Below, piece after piece: positions 8,775-16,614 of a stretch of DNA of 64,000 nucleotides (position 1 is its first letter; each line of letters starts with the position of its first letter). Source of the stretch: Thalassovita sp. (GTDB lineage: Bacteria > Pseudomonadota > Alphaproteobacteria > Rhodobacterales > Rhodobacteraceae); the NCBI RefSeq assembly GCF_963691685.1, contig NZ_OY829290.1:4429001-4493000 (forward strand), written 5' to 3'. The position numbers were made by a program, and so were the translations under genes. The notes under the pieces are model-generated. The model was given only the letters and a program-made list of their open reading frames with translations, searched no databases and was not told where the DNA came from.

Positions 8775-9533
8775 TCACAAATGATGATTTTTCTCGGCCA
8801 GGTATTGGGCCAGTTGGGTGCGGCGGTTCAAACCTGACTTACGGAATATCGCGGCAATATGGCTTCGCAATGTCGGCTTGGAAAACCCGAGCTTTTCGCA
8901 AATTTCATCATCGGTCAGCCCAAGAACTAGAAGATCAGCGACTTCGGCTTCTCTAGCTGTAAAGCCTAGCCCATCCGCGATCTGTACAAATCGGAGTGAT
9001 GGTAGTTGTTCGGCCGCACTTCGTGCCCTGATCAAAGCGTTGACAAGGCTTGGGCCAACGGCGTCTATGATCTTGGCGTCACGCGGCGTGAAATCCTCCC
9101 GGTTCGCTCCGCGCCATATCCGCAGATCGCCAATGTTGTCACCCCGGTCATAGGCAAAGAAGTTCATGCCATAACAAAGACCGTCCTGTTTCAGGAAATC
9201 GTTGAAGAACTCAGTCTTTACCAAACTGTCGTGCCGCATCACCTCACTGACAGGTGTTGCCTTACGACGGTTCTGAAGTGTTGGGGTAATGGGGTCGTGG
9301 AATTGGAAATACCTTTCATACTGGCGCAGATTGTCATCGGTCATGTTGATCTGCACACAGGACACGAATTTCTGCGTGGCATCATCCCAGACGTAGGAGG
9401 CAAAGTAATCCGCCCTGAGCAGCTCCAGCATCTTCTGACCAACACGTCTCCGGACCTCAGAGTGATCGAACTCACCACTCAGGTCTCTCATGATTGAGAA
9501 GATCAGATTAGCTTCTTGGTCGGTTAGGTTCAT
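8775..9533 (-). CDS. LuxR-family transcriptional regulator
   Basis: A 252-residue regulator. The N-terminal two thirds form a sensor region that resembles a GAF/autoinducer-binding fold without obvious homoserine-lactone ligands. Residues about 185-252 are a LuxR-type helix-turn-helix (GLTDDEICEKLGFSKPTLRS followed by HIAAIFRKSG). It is encoded 59 bp upstream of the amidase on the same strand and is the likely activator of the amide operon. No luxI-type gene is near, so an intracellular metabolite signal is more likely than quorum sensing. Confidence 0.82.
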   Translation of the reverse strand: MNLTDQEANLIFSIMRDLSGEFDHSEVRRRVGQKMLELLRADYFASYVWDDATQKFVSCVQINMTDDNLRQYERYFQFHDPITPTLQNRRKATPVSEVMRHDSLVKTEFFNDFLKQDGLCYGMNFFAYDRGDNIGDLRIWRGANREDFTPRDAKIIDAVGPSLVNALIRARSAAEQLPSLRFVQIADGLGFTAREAEVADLLVLGLTDDEICEKLGFSKPTLRSHIAAIFRKSGLNRRTQLAQYLAEKNHHL

Positions 9534-9852
9534 GGCAGCTGCTTTTCTAAGGGGATCTCGATCGGGCTAAGCATAGCGAGGTAGTGGCATGCCACGAAAT
9601 CTAAACTGAACGATGGTACGCGCTGTATTCTTCTGTAAAGCTTGCCGCCAACCGGTTGTTTGTCAAAAAGCGCGCATAATTGCCGTTGGTGTGCTTGCAG
9701 CAAAAGTCGGTTATGTCCGCATAGCAGCCCTATAACTCGCCAAAATCCGGCACACGTGCGCCAACGGCAGCTTTAGGAAAATTGCAATGCAGCGTTTTGG
9801 CTTCCCTCTAACGACAGTAGTGAGCCGAAAGGCGAACTTTGCAAAGTCCGCT
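9534..9852. other. Intergenic region left of the IS3-family element
   Basis: 319 bp containing the presumed LuxR-gene promoter and low-complexity remnants. It includes ACTTTGCAAAGTCCGCT, which resembles sequence near 2492, ending exactly where the IS element begins. No gene is apparent. Confidence 0.5.
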
Positions 9853-9917
9853 TGACCTGCTCCCCTGAAATGTTCTCGATTTGAGTTTAGCCTGTTCTCC
9901 AAGTGAGGAGACAGACG

Positions 9918-10184
9918 ATGAAGAGAAGCCGTTTTAGCGAAGAACAGATTATTGGTATCCTGAAGGAGCATCAGGCTGGTCTGGGCGCGAAGGAGCTTTG
10001 CCGCAAGCACGGGATCAGCGATGCAACGTTTTACAAGTGGCGGTCCAAATACGGTGGCATGGAAGTGTCTGACGCGCGGCGTTTGAAGATGCTGGAAAGC
10101 GAGAACGCCAAGCTGAAAAAGATGTTGGCCGAGCAGATGATGGATGTGGCTACACTGAAAGAGATGCTCGGAAAAAACTTCTGA
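9918..10184 (+). CDS. IS3-family transposase OrfA
   Basis: An 88-residue OrfA starting MKRSRFSEEQIIGILKEHQA, with a helix-turn-helix (GAKELCRKHGISDATFYKW) and a leucine-zipper-like C-terminal helix (LESENAKLKKMLAEQMMDVA). This is the form found in the IS407 group. The ATG at 9918 is preceded by GAGGAGA and preferred over a GTG at 9903. It would bind the element ends and normally cooperates with OrfB, which is broken here. Confidence 0.88.
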   Translation: MKRSRFSEEQIIGILKEHQAGLGAKELCRKHGISDATFYKWRSKYGGMEVSDARRLKMLESENAKLKKMLAEQMMDVATLKEMLGKNF

Positions 10185-10207
10185 GGCCCAATTCGAGGAG
10201 GGATGCT

Positions 10208-10744
10208 GTGGATTGGGCAATGAAGACCAAAGGCTACAATCAGCGCCGCGCTTGTGCGTTGGCAGGGATCGACCCGCGCGTGTATCGGCGGCGGGCGAAG
10301 CGCCCTGCCGACACAGAGTTGCGGACAAGGATGAAGGAACTGGCGTCGGAGCGGCGGCGTTTTGGCTATCGGCGGCTGCACATCCTACTGAAGCGCGAAG
10401 GCTGGGAGGTGAACTGGAAGAAGCTTTACCGGCTCTACCGCGAAGAGGGGTTAACCGTTCGTAAACGGGGCGGTCGCAAGCGAGCGGTTGGCACCAGGAC
10501 GCCCATGGCGATCCCGCAAGGTCCGAACCAGCGGTGGTCACTCGACTTCATGTCGGACGCGCTGGAAGACGGGCGCCGGTTCCGGGTGCTGAATGTGATC
10601 GATGACTTTAGCCGGGAATGCTTGGCTGCGGTGGTTGATACATCCATCGGCGGTGCGCGGGTCGCCCGTGAACTGGATCGCATCGCTGAGCTACGCGGCT
10701 ATCCCTGTATGGTGGTCAGCGACAACGTCCTATGCGCGGAATGA
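10208..10744 (+). pseudogene. IS3-family transposase OrfB, N-terminal part
   Basis: Codes for the helix-turn-helix region and the first part of the DDE integrase domain: the first catalytic aspartate is in RWSLDFMSDAL and the second in MVVSDN. The genuine reading frame ends at about 10727, inside MVVSDN, where the IS110-family insert begins; the last few codons to 10744 belong to the insert. The continuation is found at 12361-12657. Confidence 0.88.
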
Positions 10745-10985
10745 TTGGCTGATTTGGCATCAGGTCATGTTCATGCTGAAGCGTTCCAGCATTGTTGAAT
10801 GTGTGTCAGTTCGGCGTTTTGGTCAACAACGTGTCTCTCCCATAACAAACACAGAGTACGCTTTTGCGGCTCTCACCGTCCTTAAGACGAGATCTTCGGT
10901 CGTTGAGCAGAAGGCCTGAACATTATCTACGAGGTCGAATGGTCGCCTCTACGGCCCTATCAGAGAAAGGTCCTTCTGCTGTCGA

Positions 10986-12217
10986 TCACCCCTCAAAGAA
11001 GGGGCGATATGGTTCACCGCGCTTGATGATCCCGTGAACGGTGCGGGCCATCTTGGCGGCGATTGCGGTGTACGCCTTGCGGCGCAAATGGGTGTTTTGC
11101 CGGTCTTTGGCGATGTAGCGTTCGAATTTGTCACGAAAGCTGTTGGTACGCTGCAGAATGGCAACCTGACCCGCCATCCATAAGGTGCGCCGCAAGCGGG
11201 CATTCCCGTATTTTGACAACTTAGTTTGGCCACGGAATGTACCGGATTGGATCGTTGCCAAGTCCATGCCGCAGAACTTCAAGAATTGCCGGCGGTGGCC
11301 AAAGCGGCGTAAATCGCCAGCTTCTGCGAGGATGGTCAGGGCGTTGATCGGGCCGATCCCAGGTATTGATGCCAGCAACTGATAGTCAGGCAGATCTTTG
11401 AGAAGCGCGACGGCGCGACCTTTGATTTGATTGCGTTGCGCAATGAGACTACGGCCTTCCCCAAGAACCAGACGGAACATACTGATCGCATCAGTGTCTG
11501 GGGCAACCGGCAATCCCACTGACGTCTTGGCCGTCTCGTAAATATCTGCAAGCAAACGCTCTTTCTCGATTTTGCGCCCAATGACCTTCCAAGCGTCAGC
11601 CGTGAACGCGTCCTTACCCATGGCCGTAATAAAATGTGGCGATGGATAGCGTTCAAGGAATGCAAAGAACCAATCGCTGCGCGAGCTGCGGTGAAAGCGG
11701 TCGGCCTCAGGGAAGTACAGCGGCAGATAATGCGTCAGCACACGGTGCCAAGGTTCAGTCTTGGACTTAGAAACGATATCGTGGGTCTTTGAGAGTTCCT
11801 GGATGTCGTTTGTTCCGCACACGAGAGGGTCGTGGTAGAATTGCTCATTCCCAATCTCCATCATATGCAAAATGACCTGCGCGTCTTTTGGGTCGTTCTT
11901 GTCCCAGCTGTTGTTGAGGGCTTCGCGCGTCCGCGCCAAAGCCACTGGGACACCAGCTTCACCTCAAAGCCTGCAGCTGCCAAATGAAACGCCAGGGCGC
12001 GGTGATAATTGCCGGTCGCTTCGAAGGCCACACGTACTGGACGGCCGTATTCCTTCAAAGCCGTGATGAGACGGTTGAAGTCAGCAAGGCTGTTCAAAAT
12101 TATTAAGCGACGTCGGCGTTTCTTGTTTGGAACTGCGATCAACACTTCATGCCGGGCCTTGGCGATGTCTACGGCCACCAAAACAGGCGCATCTCGTGCA
12201 ATAATAGTCTCGGTCAT
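10986..12217 (-). pseudogene. IS110-family transposase, frameshifted
   Basis: The N-terminal part (11861-12217) has VAVDIAKARHEVLIAV and FEATGNYHRALA, carrying the first acidic residues of the DEDD RuvC-like site. The rest (10986-11945) contains WDKNDPKDAQVILHMM with the remaining aspartates, and the C-terminal Transposase_20 region with IPGIGPINALTILAEAGD. The frames part at about 11945, after FEVKLVS, where adding one base would join them. As written the transposase is not made whole, so the copy is probably inactive. Confidence 0.85.
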
Positions 12218-12276
12218 AGTCGGTCTCCTTTACGATGTGGTGTGTGCAAAAACACTGTAGGGACCTGAGGCCCGGC

Positions 12277-12321
12277 TATGACCACCTGCTGCGCTATTTG
12301 AAGGCTGCGCAGGTGGTCATA
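12277..12321. repeat. Hairpin near right end of the IS110-family insert
   Basis: TATGACCACCTGCTGCGC and GCGCAGGTGGTCATA form a long stem with a 3-nt bulge and a 12-nt loop. It may be a sub-terminal recombination signal or part of the guide-RNA region described for IS110-type elements, or a terminator. Its position just outside the transposase start is compatible with the first two. Confidence 0.6.
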
Positions 12322-12360
12322 ACCTATCAATCAGCATCATTCCGAAGGTGTTACGGGAGA

Positions 12361-12657
12361 GAACTGACTTCGAACGCAATGCTGAAATGGCAGGAAGATC
12401 GAAAGGTCGGCTGGCACTATATCGCCCCGGGCAAACCCATGCAGAACGGTCTGGTCGAAAGCTTCAACGGGCGGATGCGTGAAGAATGACTGAACGAACA
12501 CCTGTTCCCGTCTTTGCGCCATGCCTGCCGCATGATTGCTGCATGGCGCGCCGACTACAATCACAACCGGCCTCACTCCAGCCTCGCTGGCCTGACGCCA
12601 CACGAATATGCTAACCGGTCAAAGGAAGACCAAAACCTGAACAGAGCTAACCTATAA
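12361..12657 (+). pseudogene. IS3-family transposase OrfB, C-terminal part
   Basis: Continues the interrupted OrfB in one frame: ELTSNAMLKWQEDRKVGWHY, then NGLVESFNGRMREE containing the catalytic glutamate. A TGA at 12487-12489 stands where related proteins have cysteine. After it the frame continues LNEHLFPSLRHACRMIAAWR to a TAA at 12657. The element therefore carries two independent lesions. Confidence 0.85.
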
Positions 12658-12683
12658 ACGCGGACTCAAAGGGGAGCAGGTCA

Positions 12684-12826
12684 CGCTCGTTCGGCGCGCC
12701 ATTTTCACTGAACTGCATGACTTCTGGATCAGCCAGCAACAGGTGAATTTGGTCAATGTCGCTACTGTCCCAGCGTCGAAGGTGAAGACGTTCGGTCTCA
12801 ATCATCTGCTTGTTTGGTGTCTGCAT
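12684..12826 (-). pseudogene. GNAT acetyltransferase fragment, cut by the IS3-family element
   Basis: Minus-strand reading from the ATG at 12826 gives MQTPNKQMIETERLHLRRWD, then a stretch containing DIDQIHLLLADPEVMQF, the N-terminal pattern of RimJ/RimL-type acetyltransferases. The frame runs into the IS end after 47 codons. Joining across the target duplication to the left flank does not restore a GNAT sequence, so the rest had been lost or was moved. An AAAGGC before the start may be its ribosome binding site. Confidence 0.65.
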
Positions 12827-12845
12827 TTGCCTTTTATGGCATAAG

Positions 12846-13898
12846 CTAAGCCTGACGTCGGCTTAGTAGCCAAACGAAGAAGACACCACCAACTAGGCCG
12901 GTGACGATGCCGATTGGCATGTCTTCCGGGGCCATAATGGTGCGGGCTGTGATATCCGCCCAGAGGAGAAAGATGGCACCGAGAAAGGCTGAGGCGGGGA
13001 GCACCCGCCGGTAGTCGCCGCCGACCAGCAAGCGTGCGACGTGCGGGACCATCAGGCCAACAAAGCCGATGATGCCCGAAAAGGCGACCATGACGCCGGT
13101 GATCAACGCACCCGCCACGAAGACGGATAGCCTAAAGCGGGCGACGGGGATGCCAAGGGTAGAGGCAGTTTCATCGCCGACGGTCATCGCGTTGAGTTCG
13201 GTGGAGCGCGACAGCAGCCAGGAGGCGCTGGCAACCAAAACGACGAGCGGGTAGATGAGCTGGCTCCACTGTGCCAGTCCGAGGCCGCCGAGCATCCAGA
13301 AAACCACAACGTGGGTTGCTTTGGGATCGCCGAGGAAGATCAGCACATTGGCGCAGGCCATGATGATGAAGGATACAGCGACGCCGGCCAGCACAAGGCG
13401 ATCCGCGCTCATCGCGTCTGCAAAGCGCGAGACGCTCAGGACGATGGCGGTGGCCCCAAGTGCCCCGAGGAATGCCAACAGCGGAACGGTCAGAAGTCCG
13501 ATAAACAGGCCAGTATGCAGTAGCGCCAGGATCGCCCCAAAGGCTCCGCCCGATGAGATGCCTAACAAATGCGGGTCCGCGAGGGGGTTGCGCGTGACCG
13601 CTTGAAGGCCCGCGCCTACCATCGCCAGCCCCGCCCCAACCATCATCGCAAGGATCGCCCGTGGAAAGCGGATCTCCCACACGATGGCCTCCCGCCCTTG
13701 GCTCCAGGTTTGCTCGATCAGGCCGGGGCTGACCTTGTTCAGCAGGATTCCCCAGACCGTGCCGAGCGGGACAGGGACCGCCCCCACCGACACCGCGAAG
13801 GACAGGGAGACCAAAAGCAACGCCACCCCGCCCAACAGAAATGATGACACACCGACGCGACTTTGAGCCTGAGGGTGCGTGCTGGCGGCCTCGCTCAT
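12846..13898 (-). CDS. FecCD-family ABC transporter permease
   Basis: A 350-residue membrane protein of the BtuC/FecCD family with about ten membrane segments. Family marks are visible: VGAGLAMVGAGLQAVTRNPLA near residue 91, PHLLGISSGGAFGA, and the C-terminal GLMVPHVARLLVGGDYRRVLP. It moves metal chelates (siderophore, haem, cobalamin) or possibly a zinc/cobalt complex across the inner membrane. It lies 3 bp after the binding-protein gene at the end of a leftward operon driven from the Zur-box region near 16.1 kb. Confidence 0.88.
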   Translation of the reverse strand: MSEAASTHPQAQSRVGVSSFLLGGVALLLVSLSFAVSVGAVPVPLGTVWGILLNKVSPGLIEQTWSQGREAIVWEIRFPRAILAMMVGAGLAMVGAGLQAVTRNPLADPHLLGISSGGAFGAILALLHTGLFIGLLTVPLLAFLGALGATAIVLSVSRFADAMSADRLVLAGVAVSFIIMACANVLIFLGDPKATHVVVFWMLGGLGLAQWSQLIYPLVVLVASASWLLSRSTELNAMTVGDETASTLGIPVARFRLSVFVAGALITGVMVAFSGIIGFVGLMVPHVARLLVGGDYRRVLPASAFLGAIFLLWADITARTIMAPEDMPIGIVTGLVGGVFFVWLLSRRQA

Positions 13899-13901
13899 GA
13901 G

Positions 13902-14837
13902 TTATTCGGTCCAGAAGGCTTCTGCGAGGGTTTTGATCGCCTGAATGTTGCGCGGCCCCGGTGTAGCCTCGACGTATTCTAGCGTCACGAAACGGTCGTT
14001 CTTGACCGCGTCGAGATCGGCGAATGCGGGGTTCGACATCATGAACTCGCGTTTTTGCTCTGCGGTGACTTCGCCATAGTTGACGATCATCACGACCTCT
14101 GGATTCCGCTCAACAACCTCTTCCCAAGTGACCGTCGCCCAGCTTTTCTTGAAGTCGTCCATGATGTTCACACCACCCGCGGCCTCAATCAGCGCAGTTG
14201 GCATGGCGTAACGGCCGGCGGTAAAGGGCGTATCTTCGCCGCTGTCGTAGACAAAGACGCGCAGCGGTTCGCCTGTTTCCAGCTCACTAGTGAAGGCTGC
14301 AAGCTCTGCTCGGTAGCCGTCAACCAGTTCGGCGGCTTTGTCTTCGACACCAAAGATCGTGCCAAGATTCATTAGGTCAGCATACATCATGTCGATGCTG
14401 GCCTTTTCGGTTTCCATGATGTGGGTACAGGACTCGGTGAGTTCGTAGACCTGCACGCCGAAGGGTTCGAGCGTTTCGGGCGTTACTTCCCCGCCGACCT
14501 TCATGCCGTAGTTCCAGCCCGCGAAGAAGAAGTCTGCGTCGGCGCCGACGATCACCTCTTTCGATGGGTATTTGGCAGACAGCTCGGGGAGTTCCTCGAC
14601 ACCCGCTGTCATCTCTTCATCCAGCGTCTTCCAACCGGAGATGCCGGTATAGCCGATCATGCGGTCCGCAAGGCCCAGGACGAGCATCATTTCCGTAAGG
14701 TTAACGTCGTTGGAGACTGCACGTTCTGGCGGTGCGTCGAAGGTCACTGTGCGGTTACAGCTTCGAACGGTGGTGTCCGCGACGGCCATACTAGCGCTGA
14801 AGCTAAGCGCTGCTGCGCCAAATGCGATGTGTTTCAT
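13902..14837 (-). CDS. FecB/BtuF-type periplasmic metal-chelate binding protein
   Basis: A 311-residue protein with a signal peptide (cleavage after SMAVA) and a class III binding-protein fold. The mature N-terminus TTVRSCNRTVTFDAPPERAV and segment ADFFFAGWNYGM are typical of this group. The C-terminal motif EYVEATPGPRNIQAIKTLAE closes the fold. It lies between the ATPase (15 bp gap) and permease genes. Regulatory context (Zur-like dyads and a COG0523 GTPase) suggests zinc or a zinc complex, but cobalamin- and iron-type cargo remain possible. Confidence 0.85.
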   Translation of the reverse strand: MKHIAFGAAALSFSASMAVADTTVRSCNRTVTFDAPPERAVSNDVNLTEMMLVLGLADRMIGYTGISGWKTLDEEMTAGVEELPELSAKYPSKEVIVGADADFFFAGWNYGMKVGGEVTPETLEPFGVQVYELTESCTHIMETEKASIDMMYADLMNLGTIFGVEDKAAELVDGYRAELAAFTSELETGEPLRVFVYDSGEDTPFTAGRYAMPTALIEAAGGVNIMDDFKKSWATVTWEEVVERNPEVVMIVNYGEVTAEQKREFMMSNPAFADLDAVKNDRFVTLEYVEATPGPRNIQAIKTLAEAFWTE

Positions 14838-14852
14838 CTGGGTGGTCCTGTA

Positions 14853-15686
14853 TTAGAGATGGAATGTCATATGTTTCGTATTGCTCGGCGCGAGATGTTC
14901 TCGCCGCGCTGTCACGTGAAAGGCCTTCGAAATCGCGATCTCGGAGAACACGTCTTGCGACGCGCCAAAACCGACAGCTTTGCCATCGTCCAACAGCAGC
15001 ACCTGGTCGCAAACATCTGCGGCCATGTTCAGATCATGCAACGAGGTGACAATCGTCACAGGGAGGTCTCGGATCAATTTCAGAACCTCAAGTTGGTGCC
15101 GAATGTCGAGGTGGTTGGTGGGTTCATCCAAGATTAAAAGCTGCGGTTCTTGCGCGAGCGCACGGGCGACCATCACACGCTGACGCTCTCCACCTGACAG
15201 CGTGCCTAGGTGACGCTCCGCGAGACCTCCAAGATCCAGTCTTTCGAGCGCTCCGGCGATAATGTTGGCATCCCTTCTACTTGATGCACCCCCAAAACCA
15301 GTCCGGTGCGGCGTGCGTCCGAGAGCAACGATCTCGCGAACTGTCAGGGCAAAATCTGTGGGCTGCTCCTGCAGGACTGCTGCAACCTTGCGCGCTGTGT
15401 CTCTCGCAGAAACTTTCCAGATATCGCTGCCATCAATCTTTACCGATCCGCTTGCAGGGCGATGATACCGGTAGAGGAGTCGGAGAAGCGTGGACTTTCC
15501 TGCGCCGTTGGGACCAACAATTCCGAGGACCTGACCAGGCGAGAGATCAAAACGGATTGGATGCAGGACTGGTTTGCGACTTCTTGGTGCATTCCAACTT
15601 GCGTCTTTGACGGCAAGATACGCGCCGCGCGAGAGTTTGGCGTCGGAACTTCCGGAAAGAGACATATCATCTGCGATATCTTTCAT
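14853..15686 (-). CDS. FecE-type ABC transporter ATP-binding protein
   Basis: A 277-residue ABC ATPase with Walker A GPNGAGKST, Q-loop LQEQPTDFALTVRE, signature LSGGERQRVMVARALAQ and Walker B LLILDEPTNHLDI, the FecE/BtuD/HmuV pattern. The first 25 residues are an extra hydrophilic stretch; MSLSGSSDAKLS is an alternative start. The gene overlaps the DUF1636 gene by 4 bp (ATGA) and precedes the binding-protein gene, giving an operon in the order DUF1636, ATPase, binding protein, permease. Confidence 0.88.
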   Translation of the reverse strand: MKDIADDMSLSGSSDAKLSRGAYLAVKDASWNAPRSRKPVLHPIRFDLSPGQVLGIVGPNGAGKSTLLRLLYRYHRPASGSVKIDGSDIWKVSARDTARKVAAVLQEQPTDFALTVREIVALGRTPHRTGFGGASSRRDANIIAGALERLDLGGLAERHLGTLSGGERQRVMVARALAQEPQLLILDEPTNHLDIRHQLEVLKLIRDLPVTIVTSLHDLNMAADVCDQVLLLDDGKAVGFGASQDVFSEIAISKAFHVTARREHLAPSNTKHMTFHL

Positions 15687-16102
15687 GTCTCAGCCAGTGT
15701 TAGGTTTGAAACGAGCGGGGACTGGGTCTCAAGTGGCGGTAGCCGACCTAGAATGCTTGCTTGCAGTGGGTCGGGCCGATCCTTTCGCTCGAGAAAGCCC
15801 TCAGGAACGTTCGAATACTGAGAGACCAGTTCGAAAAGTGCGTCGACATGTGTGTCTTCGTCAGGGTCAAGCTCCCCGAACACATAGGTGAACCGCCCAT
15901 CAGCCGCCAACGACACGATGCAGGATCGCTTGCATTGGCTCATGCATTGCACACCGCGCAACTGCATCTGTGGGTCGCTGTCCCGGGCCAACTTTTCGGC
16001 TACGCGCCGAGCCAAACGAGCTCCACCGCGTGTATCGCAAGCATCCTCGCGGCCATCGCGGCATGTCATGCAAATCGACAGGATTGGTATGGCTGGTTCC
16101 AT
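15683..16102 (-). CDS. DUF1636 cysteine-rich metal-related protein
   Basis: A 139-residue cytoplasmic protein with two cysteine clusters, CMTCRDGREDACD near residue 12 and CMSQCKRSC near residue 54, the hallmark of DUF1636, a thioredoxin-like-ferredoxin-type family often found beside cobalt/zinc/cobalamin genes. It is the first gene of the leftward metal-uptake operon and begins 18 bp from the nearer of two Zur-like dyads. Binding or handling of the imported metal is inferred; an Fe-S cluster is also possible. Confidence 0.8.
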   Translation of the reverse strand: MEPAIPILSICMTCRDGREDACDTRGGARLARRVAEKLARDSDPQMQLRGVQCMSQCKRSCIVSLAADGRFTYVFGELDPDEDTHVDALFELVSQYSNVPEGFLERKDRPDPLQASILGRLPPLETQSPLVSNLTLAET

Positions 16103-16119
16103 AGCAAGAACGTCCCCAA

Positions 16120-16138
16120 AATGTAACGTTGTAACATT
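16120..16138. promoter_or_regulatory. Zur-type operator 1 in divergent promoter
   Basis: AATGTAACGTTGTAACATT is a near-perfect dyad of the form AATGTnACnnnnGTnACATT, the same architecture as known Zur boxes (AATGTTATA...TATAACATT). It lies between the DUF1636/ABC operon and the second Zur-like gene, close to the DUF1636 start. Confidence 0.75.
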
Positions 16139-16145
16139 GCGTTTA

Positions 16146-16162
16146 GTAACGGCGCTTGTTAC
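16146..16162. promoter_or_regulatory. Zur-type operator 2 in divergent promoter
   Basis: GTAACGGCGCTTGTTAC has perfect 5-bp arms (GTAAC/GTTAC) around a 7-bp centre and sits 26 bp, between two and three helical turns, from the first dyad centre to centre. It lies nearer to the rightward Zur-like gene, so the pair could serve the two divergent transcripts. Confidence 0.65.
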
Positions 16163-16198
16163 GTATCGTCAAGAGCCATTGTTTCAGGAGGCTATGCT

Positions 16199-16603
16199 GT
16201 GGAGAAACGCTCAAAGCGCATCACTCATGCGGATCGTGTACTCAACTATTTGCAGTCTCAGGATCGCCCCGTATCCGCCTACGATATTTTGGAAGGGCTC
16301 CGAGGAGACGGCGTGACTGCGTCGACAACAGTCTATCGCGCACTGGAGAAGCTACTAGATGCGGGGAAAGTCCACAGGATCGAGTCTCTCAACGCGTGGA
16401 CTGTGTGCTGCGGCGGGCATGACGGAAAGACGCCGGTTTTTGCCATATGCGATGACTGCGGAACTGTGACCGAGCATGTCGATGACGACTTTGCAGACAG
16501 TATTGCGGGCTTGTCCAAGCGAACAGGCTTCGCCCCTAATCATTCAGTTCTCGAACTTCACGGCCGCTGCAATGACTGCAGTACATCCGCGCCCTCCCAT
16601 TGA
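16199..16603 (+). CDS. Second Fur-family (Zur-like) regulator
   Basis: A 134-residue Fur-family protein. The winged helix (TASTTVYRALEKLLDAGKVH) is followed by a dimerisation domain with zinc-site pairs CDDC and CNDC and a CCGGHDGKTP metal loop. The start is GTG, preceded at 7 bp by an AGGAGG-type ribosome binding site. The only nearby ATG (16194) is out of frame. It resembles the regulator at 1903-2304 throughout, so the window has two Zur-type paralogs, each with an importer. It begins the rightward operon with the COG0523 gene 11 bp downstream. Confidence 0.85.
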   Translation: MEKRSKRITHADRVLNYLQSQDRPVSAYDILEGLRGDGVTASTTVYRALEKLLDAGKVHRIESLNAWTVCCGGHDGKTPVFAICDDCGTVTEHVDDDFADSIAGLSKRTGFAPNHSVLELHGRCNDCSTSAPSH

Positions 16604-16614
16604 AAGGATATCCA

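Larger units (their letters stand above)
10728..12360 (-). mobile_element. IS110-family insertion inside the IS3-family element
   Basis: About 1.63 kb separating the two halves of the host OrfB. It encodes a DEDD transposase on the minus strand in two frames. As usual for IS110-type elements there are no clear terminal inverted repeats. A strong hairpin (12277-12294 with 12307-12321) lies about 40 bp inside the right junction. A few host bases appear lost or altered at the junction, so the ends are accurate only to several bp. Confidence 0.75.
9853..12683 (+). mobile_element. IS3-family element (IS407 type) interrupted by an IS110-family element
   Basis: The left end TGACCTGCTCCCCTGAAA at 9853 is matched by an inverted right end ending AGCAGGTCA at 12683. 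Outside the ends lies the same 4-bp word CGCT (9849-9852 and 12684-12687), a target-site duplication of the size made by the IS407 group. Removing the insert at about 10728-12360 leaves close to 1.2 kb, the normal length. The element has an orfA, and an orfB split by the insert that also carries an internal stop. Confidence 0.88.

Noticed and set aside
9711..10541. Minus-strand open frame of 276 codons over the IS3-family element
   Set aside because: It runs antisense through orfA and orfB of the element, whose transposase motifs are clear on the plus strand.
12235..12489. Separate 84-codon plus-strand gene starting at 12235
   Set aside because: Only its second half is coding, as the continuation of the interrupted IS3-family OrfB; the first half is IS110-type flank.
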